Shown: positions 33,301 to 48,076, numbered from the stretch's first letter. The stretch: DNA of 64,000 nucleotides from Unio delphinus (GCA_029339505.1 JAQISU010000036.1:6290001-6354000), one strand, 5' to 3'. Numbers and translations: made by a program. Notes: generated by a model from the sequence alone, not told the origin.

Positions 33301-36073
33301 TTATGGTAACTACAGTTAACACATTTTACTTATAAATGAATATATATATATATATATATACAACATAATTTATGGTAACTACAGTTAACACATTTTACTT
33401 ATAAATGAATATATATATATATATATATACAACATAATTTATGGTAACTACAGTTAACACATTTTACTTATAAATGAATATATATATATATATATACAAC
33501 ATAATTTATGGTAACTACAGTTAACACATTTTACTTATAAATGAATATATATATATATATATACAACATAATTTATGGTAACTACAGTTAACACATTTTA
33601 CTTATAAATGAATAAATATATATATATATACAACATAATTTATGGTAACTACAGTTAACACATTTTACTTATAAATGAATATATATATATATATATACAA
33701 CATAATTTATGGTAACTACAGTTAACACATTTTACTTATAAATGAATATATATATATATATATATACAACATAATTTATGGTAACTACAGTTAACACATT
33801 TTACTTATAAATGAATATATATATATATATATACAACATAATTTATGGTAACTACAGTTAACACATTTTACTTATAAATGAATATATATATATATATATA
33901 CAACATAATTTATGGTAACTACAGTTAACACATTTTACTTATAAATGAATATATATATATATATATACAACATAATTTATGGTAACTACAGTTAACACAT
34001 TTTACTTATAAATGAATATATATATATATATATACAACATAATTTATGGTAACTACAGTTAACACATTTTACTTATAAATGAATATATATATATATATAT
34101 ACAACATAATTTATGGTAACTACAGTTAACACATTTTACTTATAAATGAATATATATATATATATATACAACATAATTTATGGTAACTACAGTTAACACA
34201 TTTTACTTATAAATGAATATATATATATATATATATACAACATAATTTATGGTAACTACAGTTAACACATTTTACTTATAAATGAATATATATATATATA
34301 TATACAACATAATTTATGGTAACTACAGTTAACACATTTTACTTATAAATGAATATATATATATATATATACAACATAATTTATGGTAACTACAGTTAAC
34401 ACATTTTACTTATAAATGAATATATATATATATATATATACAACATAATTTATGGTAACTACAGTTAACACATTTTACTTATAAATGAATATATATATAT
34501 ATATATATATACAACATAATTTATGGTAACTACAGTTAACACATTTTACTTATAAATGAATATATATATATATATATACAACATAATTTATGGTAACTAC
34601 AGTTAACACATTTTACTTATAAATGAATATATATATATATATATACAACATAATTTATGGTAACTACAGTTAACACATTTTACTTATAAATGAATATATA
34701 TATATATATATATACAACATAATTTATGGTAACTACAGTTAACACATTTTACTTATAAATGAATATATATATATATATATACAACATAATTTATGGTAAC
34801 TACAGTTAACACATTTTACTTATAAATGAATATATATATATATATATACAACATAATTTATGGTAACTACAGTTAACACATTTTACTTATAAATGAATAT
34901 ATATATATATATATATATATACAACATAATTTATGGTAACTACAGTTAACACATTTTACTTATAAATGAATATATATATATATATATACAACATAATTTA
35001 TGGTAACTACAGTTAACACATTTTACTTATAAATGAATATATATATATATATATATACAACATAATTTATGGTAACTACAGTTAACACATTTTACTTATA
35101 AATGAATATATATATATATATATATATACAACATAATTTATGGTAACTACAGTTAACACATTTTACTTATAAATGAATATATATATATATATATATACAA
35201 CATAATTTATGGTAACTACAGTTAACACATTTTACTTATAAATGAATATATATATATATATATACAACATAATTTATGGTAACTACAGTTAACACATTTT
35301 ACTTATAAATGAATATATATATATATATATACAACATAATTTATGGTAACTACAGTTAACACATTTTACTTATAAATGAATATATATATATATATATACA
35401 ACATAATTTATGGTAACTACAGTTAACACATTTTACTTATAAATGAATATATATATATATATATATACAACATAATTTATGGTAACTACAGTTAACACAT
35501 TTTACTTATAAATGAATATATATATATATATATACAACATAATTTATGGTAACTACAGTTAACACATTTTACTTATAAATGAATATATATATATATATAT
35601 ACAACATAATTTATGGTAACTACAGTTAACACATTTTACTTATAAATGAATATATATATATATATATATATATATACAACATAATTTATGGTAACTACAG
35701 TTAACACATTTTACTTATAAATGAATATATATATATATATATATACAACATAATTTATGGTAACTACAGTTAACACATTTTACTTATAAATGAATATATA
35801 TATATATATATACAACATAATTTATGGTAACTACAGTTAACACATTTTACTTATAAATGAATATATATATATATATATACAACATAATTTATGGTAACTA
35901 CAGTTAACACATTTTACTTATAAATGAATATATATATATATATATATACAACATAATTTATGGTAACTACAGTTAACACATTTTACTTATAAATGAATAT
36001 ATATATATATATATACAACATAATTTATGGTAACTACAGTTAACACATTTTACTTATAAATGAATATATACAA
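30371..36073. repeat. Composite array: ~49-bp core plus variable (TA)n, about 86 copies
   Basis: Each unit is an invariant core (CAACATAATTTATGGTAACT, then ACAGTTAACACATTTTACTT and ATAAATGAA) followed by (TA)n of about 7-13 repeats. Across 5.7 kb I saw no substitution in the core; only the TA length changes, plus one A-for-T change in a TA run near 33613. The core contains a near-palindrome, GTAACT-AC-AGTTAAC. No reading frame crosses it. It lies in the putative first intron of the EXD1-like gene. Confidence 0.97.
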
Positions 36074-36169
36074 CCTATTTTTTACAAGCGACAATTGGCC
36101 ACGGTAACGAAAATAACGACAAGCAAATTTCGTGGCAATTGCAAATTTGCGAAAAAGTTGTTCTTTTGT

Positions 36170-36485
36170 TTGGTTTGTTTTTATTAGGATGTTTAACGTA
36201 GCTTTAAAACAAAATTGAGTCATATCGCTACGATGTCTGCAGTGAGGTAGTTTATAGTGATGTCTAGCACTGGGGCATAGTGACGCAGACATGTAGCATG
36301 ATGTCCCACACAGTCACATTATCCTGACACCAGGCCGACCAGTCCTAACACTAACCTCTTAATGCTGAACGTCAAGCGAGACAGATGTTAGTGCCATTTT
36401 TGTAAGTCGTTGGTATGACTCGGCCGGGGATCGAACCCACATCCTCCCGCGGTGAACACTATCCCCTAGGCCACCGAAGCGGTTC
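36170..36485 (-). mobile_element. SINE family B, full length, with 13-bp target duplication
   Basis: Reverse-strand copy with both promoter boxes recognisable (GATCGAACCCAC is the B-box complement, CTAGGCCACCGAAGCGG the head). GTTGTTCTTTTGT flanks it on both sides (36157-36169 and 36486-36498). Confidence 0.93.
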
Positions 36486-36696
36486 GTTGTTCTTTTGTAA
36501 CATCGAAAATGCTAGGTTAACTTTTTATCATCTGCCTTTCTTTATCTAAACTCAAACCTCTCTAAAGAGTACTATGCAAACTCTATACAATGAAAGGCTG
36601 TCATTACTCAGGTATGATTAAGTACATTGTGACCAATATAACAACGTGAAGCCAAATAAATTATTTAAATAATCATTATTCTTGTTGGGGGTGGGG

Positions 36697-36905
36697 TGCA
36701 ATTTCTAAGCGCAAGATAATGTGTGCATAGTGGTTAGTATTGTTGGTTGTAAAAGAACCCAGGAAAATCCCGGTATGAACCCAACGACCCACGGGAAGCT
36801 GCTAACAAGCTTGCTCGCATATCGAAATTTACTCGAAACCACACGGACTGATGTGTTATGGTAATGATTGGTGTTGGCGAGCGCTTTAGACAACTCAGAA
36901 ATCCC
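36697..36905 (-). mobile_element. SINE family A, diverged copy
   Basis: Recognised by AAAGAACCCAGGAAAATCCC, CAACGACCCACGGGAAGCTG and the GAGCGCTTTAGAC head on the reverse strand. The 3' GGCGTTAAACC tail is degraded. Confidence 0.75.
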
Positions 36906-37797
36906 AGCCGCTGTTTAAATAGGAGTTGCAGTAGTATGGTTCATTGCCATTGGTTTTCAATCTTTAAAATCAATTGATATTATCCTCATGCAATAACTAT
37001 CATTTTCTTTTCCTCCTTTGAATTATTTTTTACTTCCTATGTGTCCGATTAAGAAAGAGTTATGGTACCACTAAAATAATGAATGTAAAATGCTCGGCAC
37101 ACAAATACCTACAGAGACTCCTTTATACATTTTTAGGTTTTCTTTTATATTCATGTATACAGTTTTTAAACTGTGCAGACTGGGGCGTTGTTTGTTATTG
37201 TTGTTGATGGTATTTGCACTAATGAAACATGTCATGTGTATCGTCCTGAATATATAAATAATAGCAGGATAACCTTTCCAATATATTTGTCAGGATTGAA
37301 TTATTTAGCACATTGAATTAAACTTAGTTTATATTCTTATAATGCAAATGAAGATTGTGATATTTGTGTGGGATATTGTAAAATCCCTTGCATTGCTAAA
37401 ACGCATAAAACATTTCTTCCTATATTGTATGTCAGAATGTTAGATTCAATAACATGTACAAAATGATTGCCTTATTAGAAAATTTCTTTCGGCAGAAGAA
37501 ATCAGTTAAAGTACATATTTTTCATGGAAGATAGCTGTTACATCGAAATTTCCCGTAAAACAGCTATTAGAAAGGTTATGAACTCTGAAGTCAGACGGGG
37601 ATTGAAAAAGTGCACAATCAGCAATTATAAGATGAGCAACGCATCAAAAGGGGCGCCATTTTTGTGTTGATTATGCTCCACAAAACTCATATAAGTGAGA
37701 TGTGGCTCCGCCTAATTGGTTCGTTTCGTCAGACTTCATGAGGGTTCACCTTTTTTACAGGTAGCAAACCATCTCTTGCTAAGATTTTCTTTAGGGT
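36906..37797. other. AT-rich presumed intron, nothing recognised
   Basis: No exon, transposon end or array noted. Confidence 0.4.
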
Positions 37798-38060
37798 AGC
37801 AATATAGAGATTTGGATGTCGTCAGACGTTATGGTGATGTGTTTGGAATCAATATAGAGATTTTAATATTTTCAGACGTTATGGTGATGTGTTTGGAATC
37901 AATATAGAGATTTTACTGTTGTCAGACGTTCTGGTGATACGTTTGGTAGCAATATACAGATTTTAATGTTGTCAGACGTTAGGCTGATGTGTTTTGGTAG
38001 CAATATAGGGATTTTAATGTTATAAATCGTCAGGATGATCTGATTTGGAAGCAATTCGAT
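37798..38060. repeat. ~57-bp tandem repeat, about 5 degenerate copies
   Basis: Units share AGCAATATAGAGATTTTAAT and GTCAGACGTTATGGTGATGT, increasingly diverged towards the right end. Confidence 0.88.
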
Positions 38061-38312
38061 TTAATATCGATGGATTTGAAACATGTTTTGTATTATTTTT
38101 ATATTCTTTTTATGCTCCGTCATAATCAATTTAGAGACAAAATATTCTTAAAGTTAAAAAAAGTTTAACATTTTGGTATTCTGAGTCAAAATTAGTAAAT
38201 ACATTTCGACACAATGGTTGTTCTATCAGTCTGAAATATTTAAGCATTTTATCTATCGTAAATTTATTCGATATTGAACTATTTACATTATATTCTAAAA
38301 GACATAAACTCC

Positions 38313-38429
<117 letters not shown>

Positions 38430-38437
38430 ATCTAAAC

Positions 38438-38522
38438 TGTAACGTTAATGTAGCTTTATTTATGTATCAATAATTTCAATAAAGTTTGTTCCGTCAGACT
38501 CATGACGTTCGACGTTCTTACA
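38438..38522 (-). other. 85-bp TGTAA...TTACA module with AATAAA (possible LTR fragment or terminal exon)
   Basis: On the minus strand the module starts TGTAAGAACGTCGAACGTCA, contains CTGACGGAACAAAC and ATACATAAATAAAG, and ends ACGTTACA. The ends are 5-bp inverted repeats of the TG...CA type seen at LTR borders, and an AATAAA sits inside. The open frame running into it from the right (from about 38600, SGVDLSTSLGKAKRGPESAV) ends in it at TAA. No target duplication flanks it. Confidence 0.3.
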
Positions 38523-39780
38523 GCCGATTCCGGACCTCTCTTCGCCTTGCCCAATGATGTAGACAGATCTACACCGCTAAGATTGAGACCTCTTAAGGGA
38601 GTGTGAACTCTCTTACTTTCTCTAACTATATATGAAAGACAAATGTAAGTCAAAACATTTCATAACAAGAATGGATGGAGGCAACAAATATTTCATAAAA
38701 CGTTATGAGAAATCGTCTTATAACATCTGAAAAGAATGTGTGGTCTTTTACGAATATTTTTCCGTATCCAATTATTGACTTACGTGTAATTTCTGTCAAA
38801 AGTATATAAATTAAATACAAGATTGAAAATGCCAAACTTTTTTATCAGACAACCGGTCAATTATATAAGTTCCCACTTAACATTTTTAGTAAATAGTTCC
38901 AGTAAAATGCGGAGTGATTTTTAAAATACTCATTATTTCGAAATTGTACATTTTAAAATAAATATCCATTAAAACGTTTGAATTATTAATAATTCTATAA
39001 ATATTTTTTGTCCACTGTGTTACAGTGATTATGTAGCATATATGTGAGATATATTTTTTATTCCAACAGCAATGATAAATATAAGTCGAATATACCTGCA
39101 TGTAAGTCGAATCCAACTGAAAAAAGCAAAATATCGGATCTGCCGTCACATGATGCGTCACATGTATGGGTCTATTCAGTCTATTACTAGTAATCGGTAG
39201 AAGAGACAACATAATCCTTGATCAGGGTATCTGTTCTTTACAGGTGAACTTGACTTACATCCGAGTATATACAGTATTCGTGATTATTAGATGAATGGCA
39301 TATTCTTTTAAATTGTGTCAAAGAAAGACGAACGCCAATTCAGAGCATATTCTGTACCTACGTGCAATAATTTCTGAAATTCCTCAGTTTCATTTTATAT
39401 CAGAAAACTGAAAGAAAGCTTATAAGCTTCATGTTATTGGTGAGAATTTAGAAATTTATTCTAATTTATTATTTATCTTCTTAGACCTACATTCTTATTA
39501 AAATAACCAAACCTGAAGAAACTGACAGTATCATTGACATCATCATTGACATTCAGAATTACATTTTAAATGTAATGATGTTACTTACTTTACATAACAA
39601 GGATTTGTTTGGGCATGTACGATGTTCAAGTATTTCATTCGTAATTCAAGTGTTACACATTTTTTTAGCTGGAATCTGTATCTCAGCTGTAACATACTAT
39701 CGATTCTATATTTGAATGTAGTAAACCTTCAGTTAACTAGTCACAAATGCACTCTTAAACCCTGGGACGTTTGCCCGAGT
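38523..39780. other. Presumed intron, no exon I can confirm
   Basis: A TTTTTTCAG acceptor followed 21 nt later by GTATATTCG on the minus strand (near 39092-39120) is compatible with a very small exon, but there is no independent support. Confidence 0.35.
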
Positions 39781-39782
39781 TA

Positions 39783-40660
39783 AGTAATCTTGTACTCATT
39801 AGACTAGCTTATATTTCATCTTGTACTCATTAGATTAGCTTCTATTTCCTCTTGTACTCATTAGACTAGCGTCTATTTCCTCTTGTACTCATTAGACTAG
39901 TGTCTGTACTCATTAGACTAGCTTATATTTCGTCTTGTACTCATTAGACTAGCGTCTATTTCCTCTTGTACTCATTAGACTAGTGTCTGTCACTTTAATA
40001 CTCATTAGATTAGCTTATGTTTCCTCTTGTACTCATTAGACTAGCTTCTATTTCCTCTTGTACTCATTAGACTAGCTTCTATTTCCTCTTGTACTCATTA
40101 GACTAGCTTATATTAATCATGTACTAATTAGACTAGCATCTATTAATCATGTATTAATTAGACTAGCTTCTATTAATCATGTACTAATTAGACTAGCTTA
40201 TATTAATCATGCACTAATTAGACTAACTTATATTAATCATGTACTAATTAGACTAGCTTATATTAATCATGTAATAATTAGACTAGCGTCTATTTCCAGG
40301 AGTACTTATCAGACTAGATTATTTCTCTTCTTGTACTCTTTATACTTGCGTCTGTCACTTTTATACTCATTAGAATAGCTTCTGTGTAACTTTTATACTC
40401 ATTAGCCTATCTTTAACGTCACTTTTAAATTCATTAGACTAGATTCGGTCACTTGAAATACTTATCAGACTAACTTTCATGTCACTTTTATGCTCATTAG
40501 ACTAGATTATATTACCTTTAGTACTCACTAAACTAGTGTATGTCATTTGTATACTCATTAGACTAGCTTCTTTGTAACTTTTATACACATAAGACCAACT
40601 TTTATGTCACTATTATAATCCTTAGACTAGAATTTATGTCACTTTTATACTCATTAGACT
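39783..40660. repeat. ~31-bp degenerate minisatellite
   Basis: Units carry TACTCATTAGACTAGCTT and TATTTCCTCTTG, later shifting to TACTAATTAGACTAGC and ATTAATCATG subtypes. The right-hand third is strongly diverged. Confidence 0.9.
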
Positions 40661-40663
40661 AAT

Positions 40664-43600
40664 GACTTTGACTTCTTGTTACCCTATTAGCCTTTAGTGT
40701 ATGTGTAATGACTTTGACTTCTTGTTACCCTATTAACTTTTATTGTATGTGTAATGACTTTGACTTCTTATTACCCTATTAGCCTTTATTGTATGTGTAA
40801 TGACTTTGACTTCTTATTACCCTATTAGCCCTAATTGTATGTGTAATGACTTTGACTTCTTATTACCCTATTAGCCCTAATTGTATGTGTAATGACTTTG
40901 ACTTCTTATTACCCTATTAGCCTTTATTGTATTGTAATGACTTTGACTTCTTATTACCCTATTAGCCCTAATTGTATGTGTAATGACTTTGACTTCTTGT
41001 TACCCTATTAGTCTTTATTGTATGTGTAATGACTTTGACTTCTTGTTACCCTATTAGTCTTTATTGTATGTGTAATGACTTTGACTTCTTGTTACCCTAT
41101 TAGTCTTTATTGTATGTGTAATGACTTTGACTTCTTGTTACCCTATTAGTCTTTATTGTATGTGTAATGACTTTGACTTCTTGTTACCCTATTAGTCTTT
41201 ATTGTATGTGTAATGACTTTGACTTCTTATTACCCTATTAGCCTTTATTGTATGTGTAATGACTTTGACTTCTTGTTACCCTATTAGTCTTTATTGTATG
41301 TGTAATGACTTTGACTTCTTGTTACCCTATTAGTCTTTATTGTATGTGTAATGACTTTGACTTCTTATTACCCTATTAGCCTTTATTGTATGTGTAATGA
41401 CTTTGACTTCTTGTTACCCTATTACCCTTTATTGTATGTGTAATGACTTTGACTTCTTGTTACCCTATTAGCCTTTATCGTATGTGTAATGACTTTGACT
41501 TCTTATTACCCTATTAGCCTTTATTGTATGTGTAATGACTTAGACTTCTTGTTACCCTATTAGCCTTTATTGTATGTGTAATGACTTTGACTTCTTGTTA
41601 CCCTATTAGCCTTTATTGTATGTGTAATGACTTTGACTTCTTATTACCCTATTACCCTTTATTGTATGTGTAATGACTTTGACTTCTTGTTACCCTATTA
41701 GCCTTTATTGTATGTGTAATGACTTTGACTTCTTATTACCCTATTAGCCTTTATTGTATGTGTAATGACTTAGACTTCTTGTTACCCTATTAGCCTTTAT
41801 TGTATGTGTAATGACTTTGACTTCTTATTACCCTATTAGCCTTTATTGTATGTGTAATGACTTAGACTTCTTGTTACCCTATTAACTTTTATTGTATGTG
41901 TAATGACTTTGACTTCTTATTACCCTATTAGCCTTAGTTGTATGTGTAATGACTTTGACTTCTTATTACCATATTACCCTTTATTGTATGTGTAATGACT
42001 TTGACTTCTTGTTACCCTATTAGCCTTTATTGTATGTGTAATGACTTTGACTTCTTGTTACCCTATTAGTCTTTATTGTATGTGTAATGACTTTGACTTC
42101 TTATTACCCTATTAGCCTTTATTGTATGTGTAATGACTTTGACTTCTTGTTACCCTATTACCCTTTATTGTATGTGTAATGACTTTGACTTCTTGTTACC
42201 CTATTAGCCTTTATTGTATGTGTAATGACTTTGACTTCTTATTACCCTATTAGCCTTTATTGTATGTGTAATGACTTAGACTTCTTGTTACCCTATTAGC
42301 CTTTATTGTATGTGTAATGACTTTGACTTCTTGTTACCCTATTAGCCTTTATTGTATGTGTAATGACTTTGACTTCTTATTACCCTATTACCCTTTATTG
42401 TATGTGTAATGACTTTGACTTCTTGTTACCCTATTAGCCTTTATTGTATGTGTAATGACTTTGACTTCTTATTACCCTATTAGCCTTTATTGTATGTGTA
42501 ATGACTTAGACTTCTTGTTACCCTATTAGCCTTTATTGTATGTGTAATGACTTTGACTTCTTATTACCCTATTAGCCTTTATTGTATGTGTAATGACTTA
42601 GACTTCTTGTTACCCTATTAACTTTTATTGTATGTGTAATGACTTTGACTTCTTATTACCCTATTAGCCTTAGTTGTATGTGTAATGACTTTGACTTCTT
42701 GTTACCCTATTACCCTTTATTGTATGTGTAATGACTTTGACTTCTTATTACCCAATTAGCCTTTATTGTATGTGTAATGACTTAGACTTCTTGTTACCCT
42801 ATTAACTTTTATTGTATGTGTAATGACTTTGACTTCTTGTTACCCTATTACCCTTTATTGTATGTGTAATGACTTTGACTTCTTATTACCCTATTAGCCT
42901 TTATTGTATGTGTAATGACTTAGACTTCTTGTTACCCTATTAACTTTTATTGTATGTGTAATGACTTTGACTTCTTATTACCCTATTAGCCTTAGTTGTA
43001 TGTGTAATGACTTAGACTTCTTGTTACCCTATTACCCTTTATTGTATGTGTAATGACTTTGACTTCTTATTACCCTATTAGCCTTTATTGTATGTGTAAT
43101 GACTTAGACTTCTTGTTACCCTATTAACTTTTATTGTATGTGTAATGACTTTGACTTCTTGTTACCCTATTACCCTTTAATGTATGTGTAATGACTTTGA
43201 CTTCTTATTACCCTATTAGCCTTTATTGTATGTGTAATGACTTAGACTTCTTGTTACCCTATTAACTTTTATTGTATGTGTAATGACTTTGACTTCTTAT
43301 TACCCTATTAGCCTTAGTTGTATGTGTAATGACTTTGACTTCTTGTTACCCTATTACCCTTTATTGTATGTGTAATGACTTTGACTTCTTATTACCCTAT
43401 TAGCCTTAGTTGTATGTGTAATGACTTTGACTTCTTGTTACCCTATTACCCTTTATTGTATGTGTAATGACTTTGACTTCTTATTACCCTATTAGCCTTA
43501 GTTGTATGTGTAATGACTTTGACTTCTTGTTACCCTATTACCCTTTATTGTATGTGTAATGACTTTGACTTCTTATTACCCTATTAGCCTTTATTGTATG

Positions 43601-45312
43601 TGTAATGACTTTGACTTCTTATTACCCTATTAGCCTTTATTGTATGTGTAATGACTTTGACTTCTTATTACCCTATTAGCCTTTATTGTATGTGTAATGA
43701 CTTTGACTTCTTATTACCCTATTAGCCTTTATTGTATGGGTAATGACTTTGACTTCTTGTTACCCTATTAGCCTTTATTGTATGTGTAATGACTTTGACT
43801 TCTTATTACCCTATTCACTTTTAATGTATGTGTAAATGACTTTGACTTTTTATTACCCTATTAGCCCTAATTGTATGTGTAATGACTTTGACTTCTTATT
43901 ACCCTATTAGCCTTTATTGTATGTGTAATGACATTGACTTCTTGTTACCCTATTAGCCTTTATTGTATGTGTAATGACTGACTTCTTATTACCCTATTAA
44001 CTTTTATTGTATGTGTAATGACTTTGACTTCCTATTAGCCAGTATTGTATGTGTAATGACTTTGACTTCTTATTACCCTATTAGCCTTAATTGTATGTGT
44101 AATGACTTTGACTTCTTGTTACCCTATTAGCCTTCATTTATGTGTAATGACTTTGACTTCTTATTACCCTATTAGCCTTAGTTGTATGTGTAATGACTTT
44201 GACTTCTTGTTACCCTATTAGTCTTTAGTGTATGTGTAATGACTTTGACTTCTTGTTACCCTATTAGCCTTTATTGTATGTGTAATGACTTTGACTTCCT
44301 ATTAGCCAGTATTGTATATGTAATGACTTTGACTTCTTATTACCCTATTAGCCTTTATTGTATGTGTAATGACTTTGACTTCTTGTTACCCTATTAGTCT
44401 TTAGTGTATGTGTAATGACTTTGACTTCTTGTTACCCTATTAGCCTTTATTGTATGTGTAATGACTTTGACTTCCTATTAGCCAGTATTGTATGTGTAAT
44501 GACTTTGACTTCTTATTACCCTATTAGCCTTAATTGTATGTGTAATGACTTTGACTTCTTATTACCCTATTAGCCTTCATTTTATGTGTAATGACTTTGA
44601 CCTCTTATTACCCTATTAGCCTTAGTTGTATGTGTAATGACTTTGACTTCCTATTAGCCAGTATTGTATATGTAATGACTTTGACTTCTTATTACCCTAT
44701 TAGTCTTTATTGTATGTGTAATGACTTTGACTTCTTGTTACCCTATTAGTCTTTAGTGTATGTGTAATGACTTTGACTTCTTATTACCCTATTAGCCTTC
44801 ATTGTATGTGTAATGACTTTGACTTCTTGTTACCCTATTAGCCTTTATTGTATATGTAATGACTTTGACTTCTTATTACCCTATTAGTCTTTATTGTATG
44901 TGTAATGACTTTGACATCTTGTTACCCTATTAGTCTTTAATGTATGTGTAATGACTTTGACTTCTTATTACCCTATTAGCCTTCATTGTATGTGTAATGA
45001 CTTTGACTTCTTGTTACCCTATTAGTCTTTAGTGTATGTGTAATGACTTTGACTTCTTATTACCCTATTAGCCTTTATTGTATGTGTAATGACTTTGACT
45101 TCTTGTTACCCTATTAGCCTTTATTGTATATGTAATGACTTTGACTTCTTATTACCCTATTAGCCTTTATTGTATGTGTAATGACTTTGACTTCTTGTTA
45201 CCCTATTAGTCTTTAGTGTATGTGTAATGACTTTGACTTCTTGTTACCCTATTAGTCTTTAGTGTATGTGTAATGACTTAGACTTCTTGTTACCCTATTA
45301 ACCTTTATTGGC
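40664..45312. repeat. 46-bp satellite array, about 100 copies, with higher-order structure
   Basis: The unit is TAATGACTTTGACTTCTTAT (or TTGT) plus TACCCTATTAGCCTTTATTG plus TATGTG. Subtypes differ at a few sites (GACTTAGACTTC; CCTATTACCC; CCTATTAACT; GCCTTAGTTG). The subtype order repeats after 736 bp (16 units), with GACTTAG...TTAACTTTT at 41861 and 42597. From 42781 it repeats after 322 bp (7 units: 42781/43103 and 42919/43241). Lies in the putative first intron of the EXD1-like gene. Confidence 0.96.
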
Positions 45313-45461
45313 TTGGACTTATTAACCGTGAACGGTAAAACAATAGTACTGTCAGTTTTTAGTGTAATTTACTATTCAAGATAATATAGTTTTGCAATGC
45401 ATTGTGACCTTGTTGATACTTATTGCTAATTAGTAGACTCTACCCGAAAGAACAACAACGG

Positions 45462-45789
<328 letters not shown>

Positions 45790-46510
45790 TATAATATGCT
45801 ACATTTGTGTATATGCTGCATTTGTGTATACATGTTATATTTGTGTATGTTATGCTATATTTGTGTATATGCGCTACATATGTGTATATCATGCTACATT
45901 TGTGTATATATGTTATGTTACATTTGTGTATATATGCTACATTTGTGTATGTTATGCTACATTTGTGAATATACGCTACATGTGTGCATAATATGCTACA
46001 TTTGTGTATATACGTTGCATTATGGTATATACGCTACATGTGTGCATAATATGCTACATTTGTGTATATACCGTACATTTGTGAATATATGCTATATTTT
46101 TGTATATACGCTACATGTATGTATAAAATTCTACATGTGTGTATAAAATGCTACATGTCTGTATAGTATGCTATATTTGTGCATATGATGCTACATTTGT
46201 GTATAATATGCTACATTTGTGTATAATATGCTACATTTATGTTTATTCGCTATGCTACATTAGTAATATATGCTACTTTTGTGTATGCACGCTACAATTT
46301 GTGTATATACGCTAAATCTGTATATATACGTTACATTTAAGTATATACGCTACATTTGTTTATAATATGCTACATTTCTACACTTGTGTATAAATGCTAC
46401 ACTTACATTTGTGTATAAATGCTACATTTGTGTATAAATGCTACATTTGTGTATAAATGCTACATTTGTGTATATGATGCTACATTTGTGTATAATATGC
46501 TACATTTGCT
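45790..46510. repeat. ~19-23-bp degenerate minisatellite (ATGCTACATTTGTGTATA)
   Basis: Variable-length units built on CTACATTTGTGTATA. The Cys/Tyr/Leu-rich plus-strand frames at 45778-46146 and 46419-46616 are translations of it. Confidence 0.9.
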
Positions 46511-47046
<536 letters not shown>

Positions 47047-47065
47047 CTGTAACGTTAAGACTCAC

Positions 47066-47125
47066 CACTAATTTCCTTAAGTTAAACAAAAGTTTATAAA
47101 ATCTGGCTGTTTTGTCCTCCGCCAT
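47066..47125 (-). CDS. EXD1: Candidate first coding exon of the EXD1-like gene
   Basis: On the minus strand, GAGCATGG gives an ATG in a strong initiation context (A at -3, G at +4). It is followed by 20 codons, MAEDKTARFYKLLFNLRKLV, and a good donor, GTG|GTGAGTC. The exon ends in phase 0, which fits the phase-0 start of the exon at 29773, and the joined protein is 530 residues. The 17.3 kb distance and the lack of any other confirmed exon between make the assignment inferential. It could belong to another minus-strand gene. Confidence 0.45.
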
Positions 47126-47227
47126 GCTCTCAAAATGTGTTTCCAGGCAAAATATAATTTATACAATCACATTTCACGAGAAGCCATGTTAATCAACCAC
47201 TAAATTAAAGACAATACGTATATACAT

Positions 47228-47505
47228 AGTGAAATTCAATCTGAACGATACCAGGTGAGCCCCGTTTAGTGTCATGCTACATACATCAAACTTAAGTCTA
47301 AATATTACCGTGTGTGGCCTACGTTCAGTGCCATTCCATGTTCAAAATTCAGTTTAAACGATACCGGGTTTTTACCTTTCAGTTCCATTCTACTTCAAAA
47401 TTCAGTCTAAATGTTAAAGAGTGTGATCTCCGTTCCGTGCCATTCTTGGTACTTGAAAATTCAGACTAAATGGTTACCAGGTGGGTTACGTTCAGTGCCA
47501 TGTAG
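47228..47505. repeat. ~62-bp degenerate tandem repeat, about 4-5 copies
   Basis: Units share AAATTCAGTCTAAACGATAC and CGTTCAGTGCCATTC. It lies about 100 bp upstream of the candidate start codon at 47125. Confidence 0.8.
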
Positions 47506-47825
47506 GTACATAGGTCGATCACCGAATGTCAGTATAATATTAGCACTTACTGGACATAAATCAATCTTATGATGTAATTGAACGGACTCGGGACACCATT
47601 TGCATGGCATTTTATATCATACAATATAATGCAAGTGAATGGTCCACATGGACAAGGTAAGCATGGCGTTCATACGGCATAATATCAGTATTTACGTTCA
47701 CTACTACGAAAATGTGGCAATTGTTATGCATTCATCCGATACTTAATTTAAACTTCTCGGGTGAACAATTCGTGGTATGTATTTTCAAATTACGGACTAA
47801 AATCTGCCATATACAAGCCTAGAGT
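47506..47825. other. Unique DNA upstream of the candidate first exon
   Basis: No promoter motif I can support and no coding signal. Confidence 0.4.
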
Positions 47826-48076
47826 AGTCACGAGGTACCGATTGGTCTAAAGCGCTCACCGTTACGGATAACTGCCATCTCACCTCTATCTGCGTGAGTT
47901 CGAGTTTCCAATTCGGCCAGTGTGGGTATGTGATAAAGCTTGCCATTAGCTTCTCGTGGGTCGGTGGTTCTTTCCGGGGTTTTCCTGGTTTTTCCTCAAC
48001 CATTTATACTGCCCCCACCCCATTTATAGCCTATCTTGTGCTGAAAAATGGCGTTAAACCCAACAACAACAACAAC
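47826..48076 (+). mobile_element. tRNA-derived SINE, family A, full length
   Basis: Head CGATTGGTCTAAAGCGCTCA, B box GAGTTCGAGTT, body TTCTCGTGGGTCGGTGGTTC, tail ATGGCGTTAAACCCAACAAC with CAA repeats. No clear target duplication. Confidence 0.9.

Noticed and set aside
30371..36073. Array of repeats separated by spacers (CRISPR-like at first sight)
   Set aside because: The only 'spacer' is a TA run; a length-variable microsatellite embedded in a minisatellite explains it.
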